From Saccharopolyspora_C sp040643635 (GTDB taxonomy: Bacteria; Actinomycetota; Actinomycetes; Mycobacteriales; Pseudonocardiaceae), in NCBI RefSeq assembly GCF_040643635.1, contig NZ_JBEYUS010000024.1, positions 14,494 to 78,493 of the forward strand: 64,000 bases of DNA, in the 5' to 3' direction. Positions 17,816-25,547 of this stretch are shown piece after piece; the first letter of the stretch is position 1; each line of letters begins with the position of its first letter. The position numbers and the translations under genes were made by a program. The notes below the pieces were generated by a model, which worked only from the letters and a program-made list of their open reading frames with translations, was not told where the DNA came from and searched no databases.

Positions 17816-17870
17816 GACCCCAGCGTAGGACGGCCGCCAGAGCCGCGGCACCGATCCGCCGCGGGCCGGT

Positions 17871-17977
17871 GCGAGGAAGGGAACCTTTCTGCCACCGGTG
17901 GGGTGAAGGGAACCTTCCTGTCACGCGGGAGGCGTGCGGTGCCGCGGGACGAGGAAGGGAACCTTCCGGTCATCGGA
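17871..17977. repeat. family-1 half-units, three in direct orientation
   Basis: Left-hand half-units with GAAGGGAACCTT beginning at 17876, 17905 and 17954. The first two are 29 bp apart, the same register as the arrays near 42.85 and 49.6 kb. The cluster lies in the gap between the thioredoxin terminator and the promoter of the 61-residue gene. Confidence 0.8.
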
Positions 17978-17986
17978 GGCCGTGCA

Positions 17987-18031
17987 CGCGAAACCGGCCG
18001 CCACCGGGGATCGGTGACGGCCGGTTTCGCG
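17987..18031. terminator. terminator of the thioredoxin-like gene
   Basis: Perfect 14-bp stem CGCGAAACCGGCCG/CGGCCGGTTTCGCG with a nested CACCG/CGGTG inner stem, 8 bp beyond the minus-strand stop at 18039. Confidence 0.75.
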
Positions 18032-18038
18032 GCGGAGC

Positions 18039-18998
18039 TCAGAACAGCGCGCTGGCCAGCGCTCGCCTTCCCTGGGTGACCCGCGGGTCGCCGTCGGGGA
18101 ACAGCTCGAACATGTCGATGAGGTGCTGGCGGACCCGGTTGCGCTCGTCGCCGGCGGTGCGCTTGACGGTGCGCACGAGCCGGTCGAACGCTGCTTCCAC
18201 CTGCTGTCCGGCGAGTTCGGCGTCGGCGGCGGCGAGCTGGGCGTCGACGTCGTCGGGTGCGGCGTCGGCGCGCTCGATGGCGGCCGGGTCGGCGTTCTCG
18301 GCGCGGGCGGCGAACCGGACCTGGGCGAGTGCGGCCTTGGCCTGCTCGTTGCCGGGTTCGGCGTCGAGGATCTGCTGGTAGGCGGCTTCGGCGGCGGCGA
18401 AGTCCCCGTTCTCGAGCGCGTCCTCGGCTGCGGTGAACCGGGGGTCTTCGGGTTCTTCCTGCTCGTCGGCGTCGCCCGCGCCCTGCTCGGCGGCTTGGAT
18501 GCCGGGGAGCTGGTCGCGCAGCGCGTCGAGCAGCTGGGTGATCCACTGCCGGATCTGCGGTTCGGGCTGGGCGCCCGCGAAGGCCTCGACGGGCTGGCCG
18601 CCGGCGATCGCGATCACGGTGGGGATGGACTGCACCTGGAACAGCTGCGCGATCCGCGGGTTGGCGTCCACGTCGACCTTCGCCAGGACCCAGCTGCCGC
18701 CGCCTTCGTTCGCGAGGCGTTCGAGCACGGGGGACAGCTGCTTGCAGGGGCCGCACCACTCGGCCCACAGGTCGACGACGACGGGGACCTGCATGGAGCG
18801 GTCCACGACCTCGGCCTGGAAGGTCGATTCGGTGACGTCGATGACCGTCGGCCCGGTGGGCGAGGTGTTCTCGGCGGGACCGCCCGCGGCGGGCTGCCGG
18901 GAGGCGTTGTCCGCTCTCGTCTTCAGCGCGGACAGGTCGACTGCGCCCGCCATCGCGGCGGGCATGGCTGCGTTCTGGCGTGGATCGGGCCTCGTCAC
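18039..18998 (-). CDS. thioredoxin-domain/TPR chaperone-like protein (CnoX/YbbN type)
   Basis: A 319-residue protein: disordered N-terminus, thioredoxin fold (about residues 50-155) with an intact WCGPC site (81-85), an acidic linker (QEEPEDP), and a C-terminal tetratricopeptide region (DALENGDFAAAEAAYQQIL). This layout matches CnoX, which protects against oxidative misfolding in E. coli. Here the CXXC is present, so redox activity is plausible. A CAGGAT hexamer lies six bases before the GTG; GGAGAG is also there. The position matches mycobacterial Rv1324 next to the thiolase, though dinB intervenes here. Confidence 0.88.
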   Translation of the reverse strand: MTRPDPRQNAAMPAAMAGAVDLSALKTRADNASRQPAAGGPAENTSPTGPTVIDVTESTFQAEVVDRSMQVPVVVDLWAEWCGPCKQLSPVLERLANEGGGSWVLAKVDVDANPRIAQLFQVQSIPTVIAIAGGQPVEAFAGAQPEPQIRQWITQLLDALRDQLPGIQAAEQGAGDADEQEEPEDPRFTAAEDALENGDFAAAEAAYQQILDAEPGNEQAKAALAQVRFAARAENADPAAIERADAAPDDVDAQLAAADAELAGQQVEAAFDRLVRTVKRTAGDERNRVRQHLIDMFELFPDGDPRVTQGRRALASALF

Positions 18999-19019
18999 CT
19001 CTCCATCCTGACACGCGGC

Positions 19020-19302
19020 GACTGGCGCGCGGTGCGTGGGCAAGGGTTCTTCGGAGGGGCGGGGAGCAGCGGTGCACCGCCCATCACGGTCCGCCAGCCA
19101 TAGCTGAGAGATCGACCTGAACGAGTGTTGATGACCACTCGAAAGACTGAGGTTACGTGGAACCCCCTCATGTTTTCCCGGGCCCGTCGCCGAAGGAGCC
19201 ACTGTGCCTGGTCGAGATCCCGTCTCGTCCGGCGCGAGGGGAGCCCCGGGAAAGAGCCGGGACCGAGCTCCCTGCCCGAAGTTCTAGGAGAGGTTTCAGA
19301 AC
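19020..19302 (+). other. long leader/promoter region of the small secreted protein gene
   Basis: About 280 bp separate the thioredoxin gene start from the GTG at 19303. It holds a possible -35-like TTGATG at 19126-19131 and the near-palindrome GGTTACGTGGAACC around 19152, followed by more than 130 bp of GC-rich leader. No ORF here is convincing. A long, structured 5' UTR is likely. Confidence 0.35.
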
Positions 19303-19563
19303 GTGCGTATTGCAACCCGCGTCGCCGGCGCTGCCGGCATCGCAGCCCTCGGCATGGTGTCCCTCGGCTCGACCGCTTTCGCGGACACCGCCGGCAACGA
19401 AGGCGTGAACCTGGTCGACGACAACAACGTCAGCGCCGTGCCGGTGCAGGCCTGCGGCAACAACGTCGGTGCCGCCATCGGCGTCGTGGTGCCGGTCCTG
19501 TCGCCGCAGACCAGCGACTGCACCAACGCGCCGGTCGTCGACCACCCCTCCATCAAGGGCTGA
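19303..19563 (+). CDS. small secreted chaplin-like protein
   Basis: An 86-residue protein with a signal peptide ending in TAFA-DTAGN. The ~55-residue mature part has two cysteines (VQACGNNVG and SDCTNAPV) and alternating hydrophobics (GAAIGVVVPVLSP). Cysteine spacing and composition recall chaplin or rodlin surface proteins of Streptomyces, which coat aerial hyphae, but similarity is weak. The GTG start has AGGAGAGG upstream, and a strong terminator follows. Confidence 0.65.
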   Translation: MRIATRVAGAAGIAALGMVSLGSTAFADTAGNEGVNLVDDNNVSAVPVQACGNNVGAAIGVVVPVLSPQTSDCTNAPVVDHPSIKG

Positions 19564-19581
19564 TCGACCCAGTGCGAACCG

Positions 19582-19619
19582 GGCCGGCCGGGGAGTCCGC
19601 GAGGGCTCCCCGGCCGGCC
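19582..19619. terminator. bidirectional terminator
   Basis: Perfect 14-bp stem GGCCGGCCGGGGAG/CTCCCCGGCCGGCC with a 10-nt loop, between the convergent genes ending at 19563 and 19624. Confidence 0.8.
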
Positions 19620-19623
19620 TCGC

Positions 19624-19929
19624 TCATTCCCCGGACGACAGGTGCTCTTCGACCCGCCGCACCTTCTCCTGCAGCTGCCCGGTGTGGCCGGGCCGGATGT
19701 CGGCCTTGAGCACCAGGCTGGTGCGCGGCGACCGCGACGACACCGCTTCCGTCGCCCGCTTCACCACGTCCATCACCTCGTCCCAGTCGCCTTCGACCGT
19801 GGTGAACATCGAGGTCGTCTCGTGCGGCAGGCCCGATTCGCGCACCACCCGCACCGCTGCCGCGACCGCCTCGCTCACGCCGCCGTCCTCGCCGGAACCG
19901 GACGGGGCCACGCTGAACGCCACCAGCAT
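19624..19929 (-). CDS. MTH1187/YkoF-type thiamine-binding family protein
   Basis: A 101-residue protein of the MTH1187/YqgV family (formerly DUF77). The start MLVAFSVAPSG, the acidic loop EDGGVSEAVAAAVRVV, SGLPHETTSMFTTVEGDWDEVMDVVKRA and the C-terminal VVL-KADIRPG pattern fit. Some homologues bind thiamine or hydroxymethylpyrimidine; the ligand here is not established. The ATG at 19929 is preceded by AGGAGGAACAG. Confidence 0.8.
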   Translation of the reverse strand: MLVAFSVAPSGSGEDGGVSEAVAAAVRVVRESGLPHETTSMFTTVEGDWDEVMDVVKRATEAVSSRSPRTSLVLKADIRPGHTGQLQEKVRRVEEHLSSGE

Positions 19930-20040
19930 TCGCTGTTCCTCCTGCACTGTTCGGGCACCTTTCGCACGATCATGCGCGATCCGGCCGGGAACTCGCGCAT
20001 CGGCGGGCGAATGGTCATTCGCCTCCGCGGAGCCCGCTGC

Positions 20041-20046
20041 TAGCGT
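20041..20046 (+). promoter_or_regulatory. -10 element of the MarR gene, leaderless
   Basis: TAGCGT six bases before the ATG at 20053. Confidence 0.45.
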
Positions 20047-20052
20047 CGGGGC

Positions 20053-20553
20053 ATGAGCGCTCGTAGTCCGCTGCCCTTCGATCCCATCGCCCGAGCGGCC
20101 GAGCTGTGGTCGGAGCGGATCGGACCGTCGACGACGATGGCCGCGGTGACCAGCGTGATGCGGGTCCAGCAGATCCTCCAGTCCGCAGTGGACACGGCGC
20201 TGCGGCCGCACAACTTGACCTTCGCCCGCTACGAGGCGCTCGTGCTGCTCACCTTCTCCCGGCGGGGCAGCCTGCCGATGCGCGTCATGGGCGACCGGTT
20301 GCAGCTGCACCCCACCAGCGTCACCAACATCGTGGACCGCCTGGAGCACGACGACCTGGTGCGCCGGGTGCCGCACCCGACGGACCGGCGCACCACCCTG
20401 GTGGAGATCACCGACGACGGGCGGGACCTGATGAAGCGCGCCACCGAGTCGGTCACCGAGATCGAGTTCGGCCTGGGCGGGGTGACCGAGCGGCAGACCC
20501 AGCAGCTCACCGAACTACTCGGCAAGGTCCGGCACGCCGCCGGGGACTTCTGA
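20053..20553 (+). CDS. MarR family transcriptional regulator
   Basis: A 166-residue winged-helix regulator. Dimerisation helices flank a typical MarR DNA-binding core: LTFARYEALVLLTFSRRGSLPMRVMGDRLQLHPTSVTNIVDRLEHDDLVRRVPHPTDRRTTLVEITDDG (residues about 54-122). No ligand-binding clues. Leaderless-type start, divergent from the MTH1187 gene with about 120 bp between starts, so it could regulate that gene or itself. Confidence 0.88.
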   Translation: MSARSPLPFDPIARAAELWSERIGPSTTMAAVTSVMRVQQILQSAVDTALRPHNLTFARYEALVLLTFSRRGSLPMRVMGDRLQLHPTSVTNIVDRLEHDDLVRRVPHPTDRRTTLVEITDDGRDLMKRATESVTEIEFGLGGVTERQTQQLTELLGKVRHAAGDF

Positions 20554-20607
20554 GGCGTCCCGCCCGCGCCCTCCGGATCACCGCCGGGCCCATCCGCGCG
20601 CCGAGGT

Positions 20608-20657
20608 GATGAAGGGAACCTTCCTGCCACCGGTGACCGGAAGGTTCCCTTCATCGC
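20608..20657. repeat. family-1 palindromic repeat, full copy
   Basis: GATGAAGGGAACCTTCC ... GGAAGGTTCCCTTCATC with a TGCCACCGGTGACC centre, 55 bp after the MarR stop, in a convergent gap shared with a family-2 element. Confidence 0.9.
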
Positions 20658-20703
20658 ACGAGCGCCGTCCGCCTTCGAACCCGCCTGCGGGTCTCGTCGG
20701 TTT

Positions 20704-20854
20704 CCTGTCGGCGGCGAAGCCGCTGAGCCGCCGACCACCCGAGCAACTCGCACCGCCGCGGGTTCTCAGCTGGTTCCTCGCGAGGACAGCGTTTTCTCCT
20801 GTGGCGGAGCCACCGGTGACATCGATCCCGCAGCGAGGAAGCCGCTGAGGTTCC
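20704..20854 (-). repeat. family-2 structured element, intact copy (reverse orientation)
   Basis: Read on the minus strand it matches the 52.5-kb copy: CCTCAGCGGC...CTCGCTGCGGGATCGAT, apex GTGGCTCCGCCAC, CCTCGCGAGGAACCAGCTGAG, then hairpin two CAGCGGCTTCGCCGC. It lies between the convergent MarR and DUF3817 genes. The rest of the 20554-20932 gap holds the family-1 copy and about 75 bp with no recognised feature. Confidence 0.9.
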
Positions 20855-20932
20855 GCTACCCGAGCGCTACGCGGCAGAAGCAGCGAGACGGGCAATGCGG
20901 TTCCGCCACACCCGCCGCGCGGCGGGGCGCGG

Positions 20933-21292
20933 TCAGTTCAGGGTGCGCAGGACGTGCGCGACGCGGCCCCAGAACGTCGGCTCGGCCGACTCCTGCCAGG
21001 TCAGCAGTCCGCGCCCGTTCGCCCAGCGCTCGAAGGCGACGGAGGCCAGCGGCGGGATCGACGCCACCAGCGAGGCAACCAGGACGGGGAAGGACCAGCG
21101 CAGCGGGCTGAACACCACGAGGCAGGTCACGACGTAGCCGGTGAACACGAGCCCGTGGACCCAGCCGAGCACGGTGACGCCCGTCGGCATCCCGAGCCCG
21201 TACTTGAACCCCATCGCGATCAGCAGCCCCGCCCAGGAGCACGCCTCGGCGATCGCGACGAGGCGGAACCACCCCGCGTAGGTGCGCAACAC
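20933..21292 (-). CDS. DUF3817 membrane protein
   Basis: A roughly 119-residue protein with three membrane segments typical of DUF3817 (YdzA-like): FRLVAIAEACSWAGLLIAMGFKY, GVTVLGWVHGLVFTGYVVTCLVVF and WSFPVLVASLVASIPPLASVAFE. Function unknown. I use the GTG at 21292, which has GGAAGG upstream; GTG at 21367 would add 25 basic residues. Confidence 0.75.
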   Translation of the reverse strand: MLRTYAGWFRLVAIAEACSWAGLLIAMGFKYGLGMPTGVTVLGWVHGLVFTGYVVTCLVVFSPLRWSFPVLVASLVASIPPLASVAFERWANGRGLLTWQESAEPTFWGRVAHVLRTLN

Positions 21293-21567
21293 CGTCCACC
21301 AGCCTTCCGGTCCGGCGCCGCCGGTCGGCGCTCGACCTCTCCGAGTGTGCCGGGTGCGCGCGGTCACACGGCCACCGGTGACGAGGGCCGCATCGTGATC
21401 GATCCCGAAACGGAATTGTGACCGCCGCGCGTTTCCGCGGATTCCACGGAATTCGATCATGATTCTGAAAATCGCTGGACAGATCGCGGACGAATGGTTT
21501 TCGGGGCTTCGTTGCGCCGTTCGGCCGCATTTCTGCGCCCGTCGGTACGCAGCGGCGGGGTCGAGCA

Positions 21568-21596
21568 TTGACACCGCTGGTCCAGCCCGGTGAAAT
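21568..21596 (+). promoter_or_regulatory. promoter of the LacI-ABC sugar operon
   Basis: -35 TTGACA (21568-21573), exact 17-bp spacer, -10 TGAAAT (21591-21596). Transcription would start near 21603, just before the ATG at 21607. The TTG that could otherwise be taken as a start codon is part of the -35 box. Confidence 0.7.
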
Positions 21597-21606
21597 CCGC
21601 CAGATC

Positions 21607-22623
21607 ATGACAACGTTGTCTGATTCCGGGAATGTTCGGCGCGCCACGATGAACGACGTGGCGCGCCTCGCCGGGGTGAGCATCAAGACGGTGTCCCGGG
21701 TGGTCAACGGCGAGCGCGGGGTGCATCCGGGAACGGCGTCGCGCGTTCTCGACGCGATCGAGCAGCTCGGTTTTCGGCGCAACCTGGGGGCGCGGAATCT
21801 GCGGCGTGGTGCCGAGACCGGAATCATCGGGCTGGTCCTGGAAGACGTGGCGAACCCGTTCTACTCGATGTTGACGCGAGCCGTGGAAGAGGTCGCGAGC
21901 GAGCAGGGCGCGCAGGTGCTGACAGGTTCTTCCGGCGAGGATCCGGCGCGGGAGCGGGAACTGGCGCTGGAATTCCTGTCCCGCCGGGTCGACGGTCTGC
22001 TGGTGGTGCCGGCAGGGGACCGGCACGGCTACCTCGCGCGGGAGGCGCACGCGGGCACCCCGGTGGTGTTCGTGGACCGGCCGGCCGGCGGGGTGGACGC
22101 GGACACGGTGCTGGTCGACAACGCGGGCGGCACCGCGCTGGCCGCCCGGCACCTCGCCGAGCACGGGCACCGGCGGATCGCGTTCCTCGGGGACGCGCCG
22201 GGCATCAGCACGGCGGCGGAGCGCCTCAGCGGATTCCGGGCGGGCTGCGCGCAGGCGGGCGTCCCGTTCGACGCCGAGCTGGTGCGGATGGGCCCGCACA
22301 CCGCCGAGTCGGTGGCGGGCGCGCTGGCCGGCCCGCTGCGCGCGGCCACCGCCCTGGTCACCGGGAACAACCGGATCACCGTGCACGCGCTGCGGGCGCT
22401 GGCCGGGCGGGCGACGCGGCCCGCGCTCGTCGGCTTCGACGACTTCGAGCTGGCGGACCTGCTGGACCCGCCGATCACGGTGATCACCTACGACGTGCGG
22501 GAACTGGGCGCTTCGGCGGCGCGGGCGGTGTACGCGCGGCTCGGCGGCGACGCGGGCCCGCCGCGGCGGCTGGTGCTGCCGACCCGGTTGCTGGCGCGCG
22601 GCTCCGGCGAGGTGTCGGCGTGA
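21607..22623 (+). CDS. LacI family transcriptional regulator of the sugar ABC operon
   Basis: A 338-residue repressor: HTH ATMNDVARLAGVSIKTVSRVVNGERGVHPGTASRVLDAIEQLGF, hinge NLGARNLRRG, then a periplasmic-binding-like sugar domain (IIGLVLEDVANPFYSMLTRAVEE; GLLVVPAG; DNAGGTALAARHLAEHGHRRIAFLG; FDDFELADLLDPPITVITYD). It heads an operon with an ATPase, permease and binding protein. A 12-bp perfect palindrome lies over its first codons, suggesting autoregulation. The start at 21607 is set by the promoter position. Confidence 0.93.
   Translation: MTTLSDSGNVRRATMNDVARLAGVSIKTVSRVVNGERGVHPGTASRVLDAIEQLGFRRNLGARNLRRGAETGIIGLVLEDVANPFYSMLTRAVEEVASEQGAQVLTGSSGEDPARERELALEFLSRRVDGLLVVPAGDRHGYLAREAHAGTPVVFVDRPAGGVDADTVLVDNAGGTALAARHLAEHGHRRIAFLGDAPGISTAAERLSGFRAGCAQAGVPFDAELVRMGPHTAESVAGALAGPLRAATALVTGNNRITVHALRALAGRATRPALVGFDDFELADLLDPPITVITYDVRELGASAARAVYARLGGDAGPPRRLVLPTRLLARGSGEVSA
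21609..21620. promoter_or_regulatory. candidate LacI-type operator
   Basis: Perfect 12-bp palindrome GACAACGTTGTC with the central CG typical of LacI-family operators, about 6 bp downstream of the predicted transcription start. Binding here by the regulator encoded immediately downstream would block the whole operon. Confidence 0.6.
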
Positions 22624-22660
22624 CCCGAACCCATCCTTCGAACCGACCTGGGAAGGCCTG

Positions 22661-23425
22661 ATGTCCGAACCGCTGCTGGAAGCACGCGAACTGACCAAGA
22701 GGTACGGCGGCGTGGAGGCGCTGCGCGGCGCCTCGTTCACCGTCCACCCCGGCGAGGTGGTCGCCCTGATCGGCGACAACGGCGCCGGGAAGTCCACCTT
22801 GGTCAAGTGCCTGTCCGGTGTGGAGCGCCCGGACTCCGGGCAGGTCCTGATCTCCGGGAAACCGGTGGAGCTGGATTCGCCGGTCGCCGCCCGCGCGCAC
22901 GGGGTGGAGACCGCCTACCAGGACCTCGCGGTGGCCCCCGACCTCGATCCGGCGGCGAACCTGTACCTGGGGCGGGAGATCCGCCGCCCGGGTCTGCTCG
23001 GCAAGCTCGGGATGCTGGACAAGAAGGCCATGCGCAGCCGCGCCGCCGAGCAGTTCGCGACGTTCGGCGTCTCGCTGCCGGACCTGGACGTGCCGATCGG
23101 CGCGCTCTCCGGCGGCCAGCGGCAGAGCGTCGCGGTCGCCCGCTCCGTGGCCTGGGCGGACAAGCTGGTGTTCCTCGACGAGCCGACCGCCGCGCTCGGC
23201 GTGGTGCAGCGGGAACGGGTCCTCGACGTGGTGCGCCGCGTCCGCGACACCGGGATCTCGGTGGTGCTGATCAGCCACAACATGCCGGAGGTGCGGTCGG
23301 TCGCCGACCGCGTCGAGGTGCTGCGGCTGGGTCGCCGCGTCGCCCGCTTCCGCGCCGCCGACGTCAGCTTGGAAGAGCTCGTGGGCGCCATGACCGGGGC
23401 GTTGACCCAGGAGGACGAGAACTGA
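22661..23425 (+). CDS. sugar ABC transporter ATP-binding protein
   Basis: A 254-residue single-domain ATPase, unlike the duplicated ~500-residue RbsA/XylG type; it is FrcA-like. Walker A GDNGAGKST, Q-loop AYQDLAVAPDL, signature LSGGQRQ, Walker B LVFLDEPTAAL and switch His in LISHNM are all present. The stop overlaps the permease start by one base (TGATG). Confidence 0.93.
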   Translation: MSEPLLEARELTKRYGGVEALRGASFTVHPGEVVALIGDNGAGKSTLVKCLSGVERPDSGQVLISGKPVELDSPVAARAHGVETAYQDLAVAPDLDPAANLYLGREIRRPGLLGKLGMLDKKAMRSRAAEQFATFGVSLPDLDVPIGALSGGQRQSVAVARSVAWADKLVFLDEPTAALGVVQRERVLDVVRRVRDTGISVVLISHNMPEVRSVADRVEVLRLGRRVARFRAADVSLEELVGAMTGALTQEDEN

Positions 23426-24468
23426 TGCCCGCGACGAAATCGAACCCCGAGGTCACCGGGGAACTCGCCGAGACCCCGAAGGGCTTCCGCGCCCGGCTGG
23501 CCGCCTCGCCGACGCTGTGGACCGGGCTGGTGCTGGTCGTGCTGTGCGTGCTGTTCAGCGCGGTGCGGCCGGACGCCTTCCCGACCCTGTTCAACCTGCA
23601 GACGCTGCTGGTGCAGGCGGCGCCGCTGCTGATGCTCGCCGTCGGCATGACCTTCGTGATCATCACCTCCGGCATCGACCTGTCCGTCGGGTCGGTGCTG
23701 GTGTTCGCCGGGGTGGTGTCGGCGCAGACGATGGAGGCGCTCAGCGGCGGCGATGCCACCGGCGCCGGGTGGGGCGTGATCGCGGTCGGATTGGTGGTGG
23801 CGCTGCTCGGCGGCGCGGCGTGGGGCGTGCTCAACGGGCTGCTGGTGGCGGTGGCGAAGGTGCCCGCGCTGATCGTGACGCTCGGCTCGTTCGGCGCGGC
23901 CCTCGGTGCCGCGCAGCTGCTCACCAACGGCATCGACGTGCGGACCGTGCCCTCGGCGCTGCGCGAGACCCTCGGCACCGGCACCTCGTTCGGCGTGGTG
24001 CCGAACCTCGTGCTGCTGGCCGCGGCGGTCACCCTGCTGGCGGGCTGGGTGCTGCACACCACCCGGTTCGGCAGGCACACCTACGCGATCGGCTCCAACG
24101 CGGAGGCGGCGCGGCGCGCGGGCATCGACGTCAGCAGGCACCTGGTCGCGGTGTACGCGCTGACCGGGGTGCTGGCCGGGCTCGCCGGATTCCTGTCGCT
24201 GGCCTACTTCGGCACCACCACGATCAGCGGCCACAGCAACGACAACCTGAACGCGATCGCCGCGGTGGTCCTCGGCGGGACCAGCCTGTTCGGCGGCGTG
24301 GGCACCATCCTCGGCAGCGTGATCGGCGTGTTCATCCCCGCCGTGCTCGACGCCGGGTTCGTCATGGCCGGGGTCCGGCCGTTCTGGCAACCGATCGCGG
24401 TCGGCGCCGTGCTCGTCGCCGCCGTCTGGCTCGACCAGCGGCGCCGCCGGGCGCGCAGCAGCCGCTGA
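23425..24468 (+). CDS. sugar ABC transporter permease (RbsC/FrcB type)
   Basis: A 347-residue carbohydrate uptake (CUT2) permease with about eight to ten membrane segments. Family motifs include LLMLAVGMTFVIITSGIDLSVGSVL, GLLVAVAKVPALIVTLGSF, YAIGSNAEAARRAGIDV and NLNAIAAVVLGGTSLFGGVGTILGSVIGVFI. Start ATG at 23425 overlaps the ATPase stop. The likely substrate is a monosaccharide, not defined by sequence. Confidence 0.93.
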   Translation: MPATKSNPEVTGELAETPKGFRARLAASPTLWTGLVLVVLCVLFSAVRPDAFPTLFNLQTLLVQAAPLLMLAVGMTFVIITSGIDLSVGSVLVFAGVVSAQTMEALSGGDATGAGWGVIAVGLVVALLGGAAWGVLNGLLVAVAKVPALIVTLGSFGAALGAAQLLTNGIDVRTVPSALRETLGTGTSFGVVPNLVLLAAAVTLLAGWVLHTTRFGRHTYAIGSNAEAARRAGIDVSRHLVAVYALTGVLAGLAGFLSLAYFGTTTISGHSNDNLNAIAAVVLGGTSLFGGVGTILGSVIGVFIPAVLDAGFVMAGVRPFWQPIAVGAVLVAAVWLDQRRRRARSSR

Positions 24469-24505
24469 CCCCCTTGTGCGGCACAACGGTGTGTGGAGGA
24501 GACAA

Positions 24506-25486
24506 GTGAAGATCAAGTCGAAGGTGATGGTCGTGCTGGCGGCGGGCACCCTGCTCGCCGGCTGCGGATCCGGGCAGATCGGGGACGGCGGCGGGAGCAC
24601 CACGGACCCGGGCAACAAGGACCTGGCGCTGCTGACCGGCATGCGCGGGGAACCGTTCTACGTCTCCATCGAGTGCGCGGCGAAGGACGCGGCCGCGGCC
24701 GCGGGCTACCGGCTCAACGCGCAGGCCCCGGAGAAGTTCGAGCAGGCCGAGCAGGCGCAGCTGCTCAACGGCGTCGTCAGCTCCCGGCCCGGTGCGGTGA
24801 TCATCGCGCCGACCGACGACAAGGCGCTCGCCACCCCGCTGCAGCAGGCGAAGGACAACGGCGTCCAGGTCGTGGAGGTCGACACCGCGCTGGAGGACCG
24901 GTCGATCGCGGTGAGCTCGCTGTCCTCGGACAACCACGCGGGCGGGGTGCTGGCCGCGCAGACCCTCGCCGAGCTCGTCGGCGACCGGCCCGGCTCGGTG
25001 CTCGCGCTCAACACCAAGGCGGGCACCTCCACGACCGACGAGCGGGCCCGCGGCTTCGAGGAGGAGATCGCGAAGCACCCGAACCTGAAGCTGCTGCCCA
25101 CCCAGTACACCGAGAACGAACCGGCCACCGCCGCGCAGATCGTGTCCGCGACGCTGGCCGCCAACCCGGACCTGGTGGGCGTGTTCGGCACCAACCTCAA
25201 CACCGGTGAGGGCGCGGGCACCGCGCTCGCCAACGCCGGTCGGTCCGGTCAGGTGCAGCTCGTCGGGTTCGACGCCAGCCCCAAGCAGGTCGACGACCTG
25301 CGCGGCGGGCGGGTGCAGGCGCTCATCGCGCAGAACCCCGCCGAGATCGGCGAGGAAGGCGTGCAGCGGGCCATCGCCGCGATCAAGGGCGAGCCGGTGG
25401 AGCGGGAGACGAAGACCGACATGATCGCGCTCACCCGGGATTCGATGGAGGAGCAGGCGCAGTACTTCTACCGCGCCACCTGCTGA
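24506..25486 (+). CDS. sugar ABC transporter substrate-binding lipoprotein
   Basis: A 326-residue type-1 periplasmic-binding protein with lipobox LLAGCGSG (lipidated Cys about residue 20). The core has LALLTGMRGEPFYVSIECAAKDAAAAAGY, AVIIAPTDDKALATPL, DNHAGGVLAAQTLAE, FGTNLNTGEGAGTALANAG and VGFDASPKQVDDLRGG. This is the ribose/fructose-type fold recognised by CUT2 transporters. GTG start after GGAGGAGA. Last gene of the operon; a family-1 repeat follows. Confidence 0.93.
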   Translation: MKIKSKVMVVLAAGTLLAGCGSGQIGDGGGSTTDPGNKDLALLTGMRGEPFYVSIECAAKDAAAAAGYRLNAQAPEKFEQAEQAQLLNGVVSSRPGAVIIAPTDDKALATPLQQAKDNGVQVVEVDTALEDRSIAVSSLSSDNHAGGVLAAQTLAELVGDRPGSVLALNTKAGTSTTDERARGFEEEIAKHPNLKLLPTQYTENEPATAAQIVSATLAANPDLVGVFGTNLNTGEGAGTALANAGRSGQVQLVGFDASPKQVDDLRGGRVQALIAQNPAEIGEEGVQRAIAAIKGEPVERETKTDMIALTRDSMEEQAQYFYRATC

Positions 25487-25497
25487 CGCGGGGGTGC

Positions 25498-25545
25498 GAT
25501 GAAGGGAACCTTCCGGTCACCGGTGACCGGAAGGTTCCCTTCCCC
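25498..25545. repeat. family-1 palindromic repeat, full copy
   Basis: GATGAAGGGAACCTTCCGG ... CCGGAAGGTTCCCTTCC with centre TCACCGGTGA, a near-perfect palindrome in a 61-bp convergent gap. It ends three bases from the stop of the hydrolase gene. Confidence 0.92.
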
Positions 25546-25547
25546 GC

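Noticed and set aside
21568..21606. TTG start for the LacI regulator at 21568
   Set aside because: That TTG is the first half of a consensus -35 TTGACA; the -10 and operator place the start at 21607.
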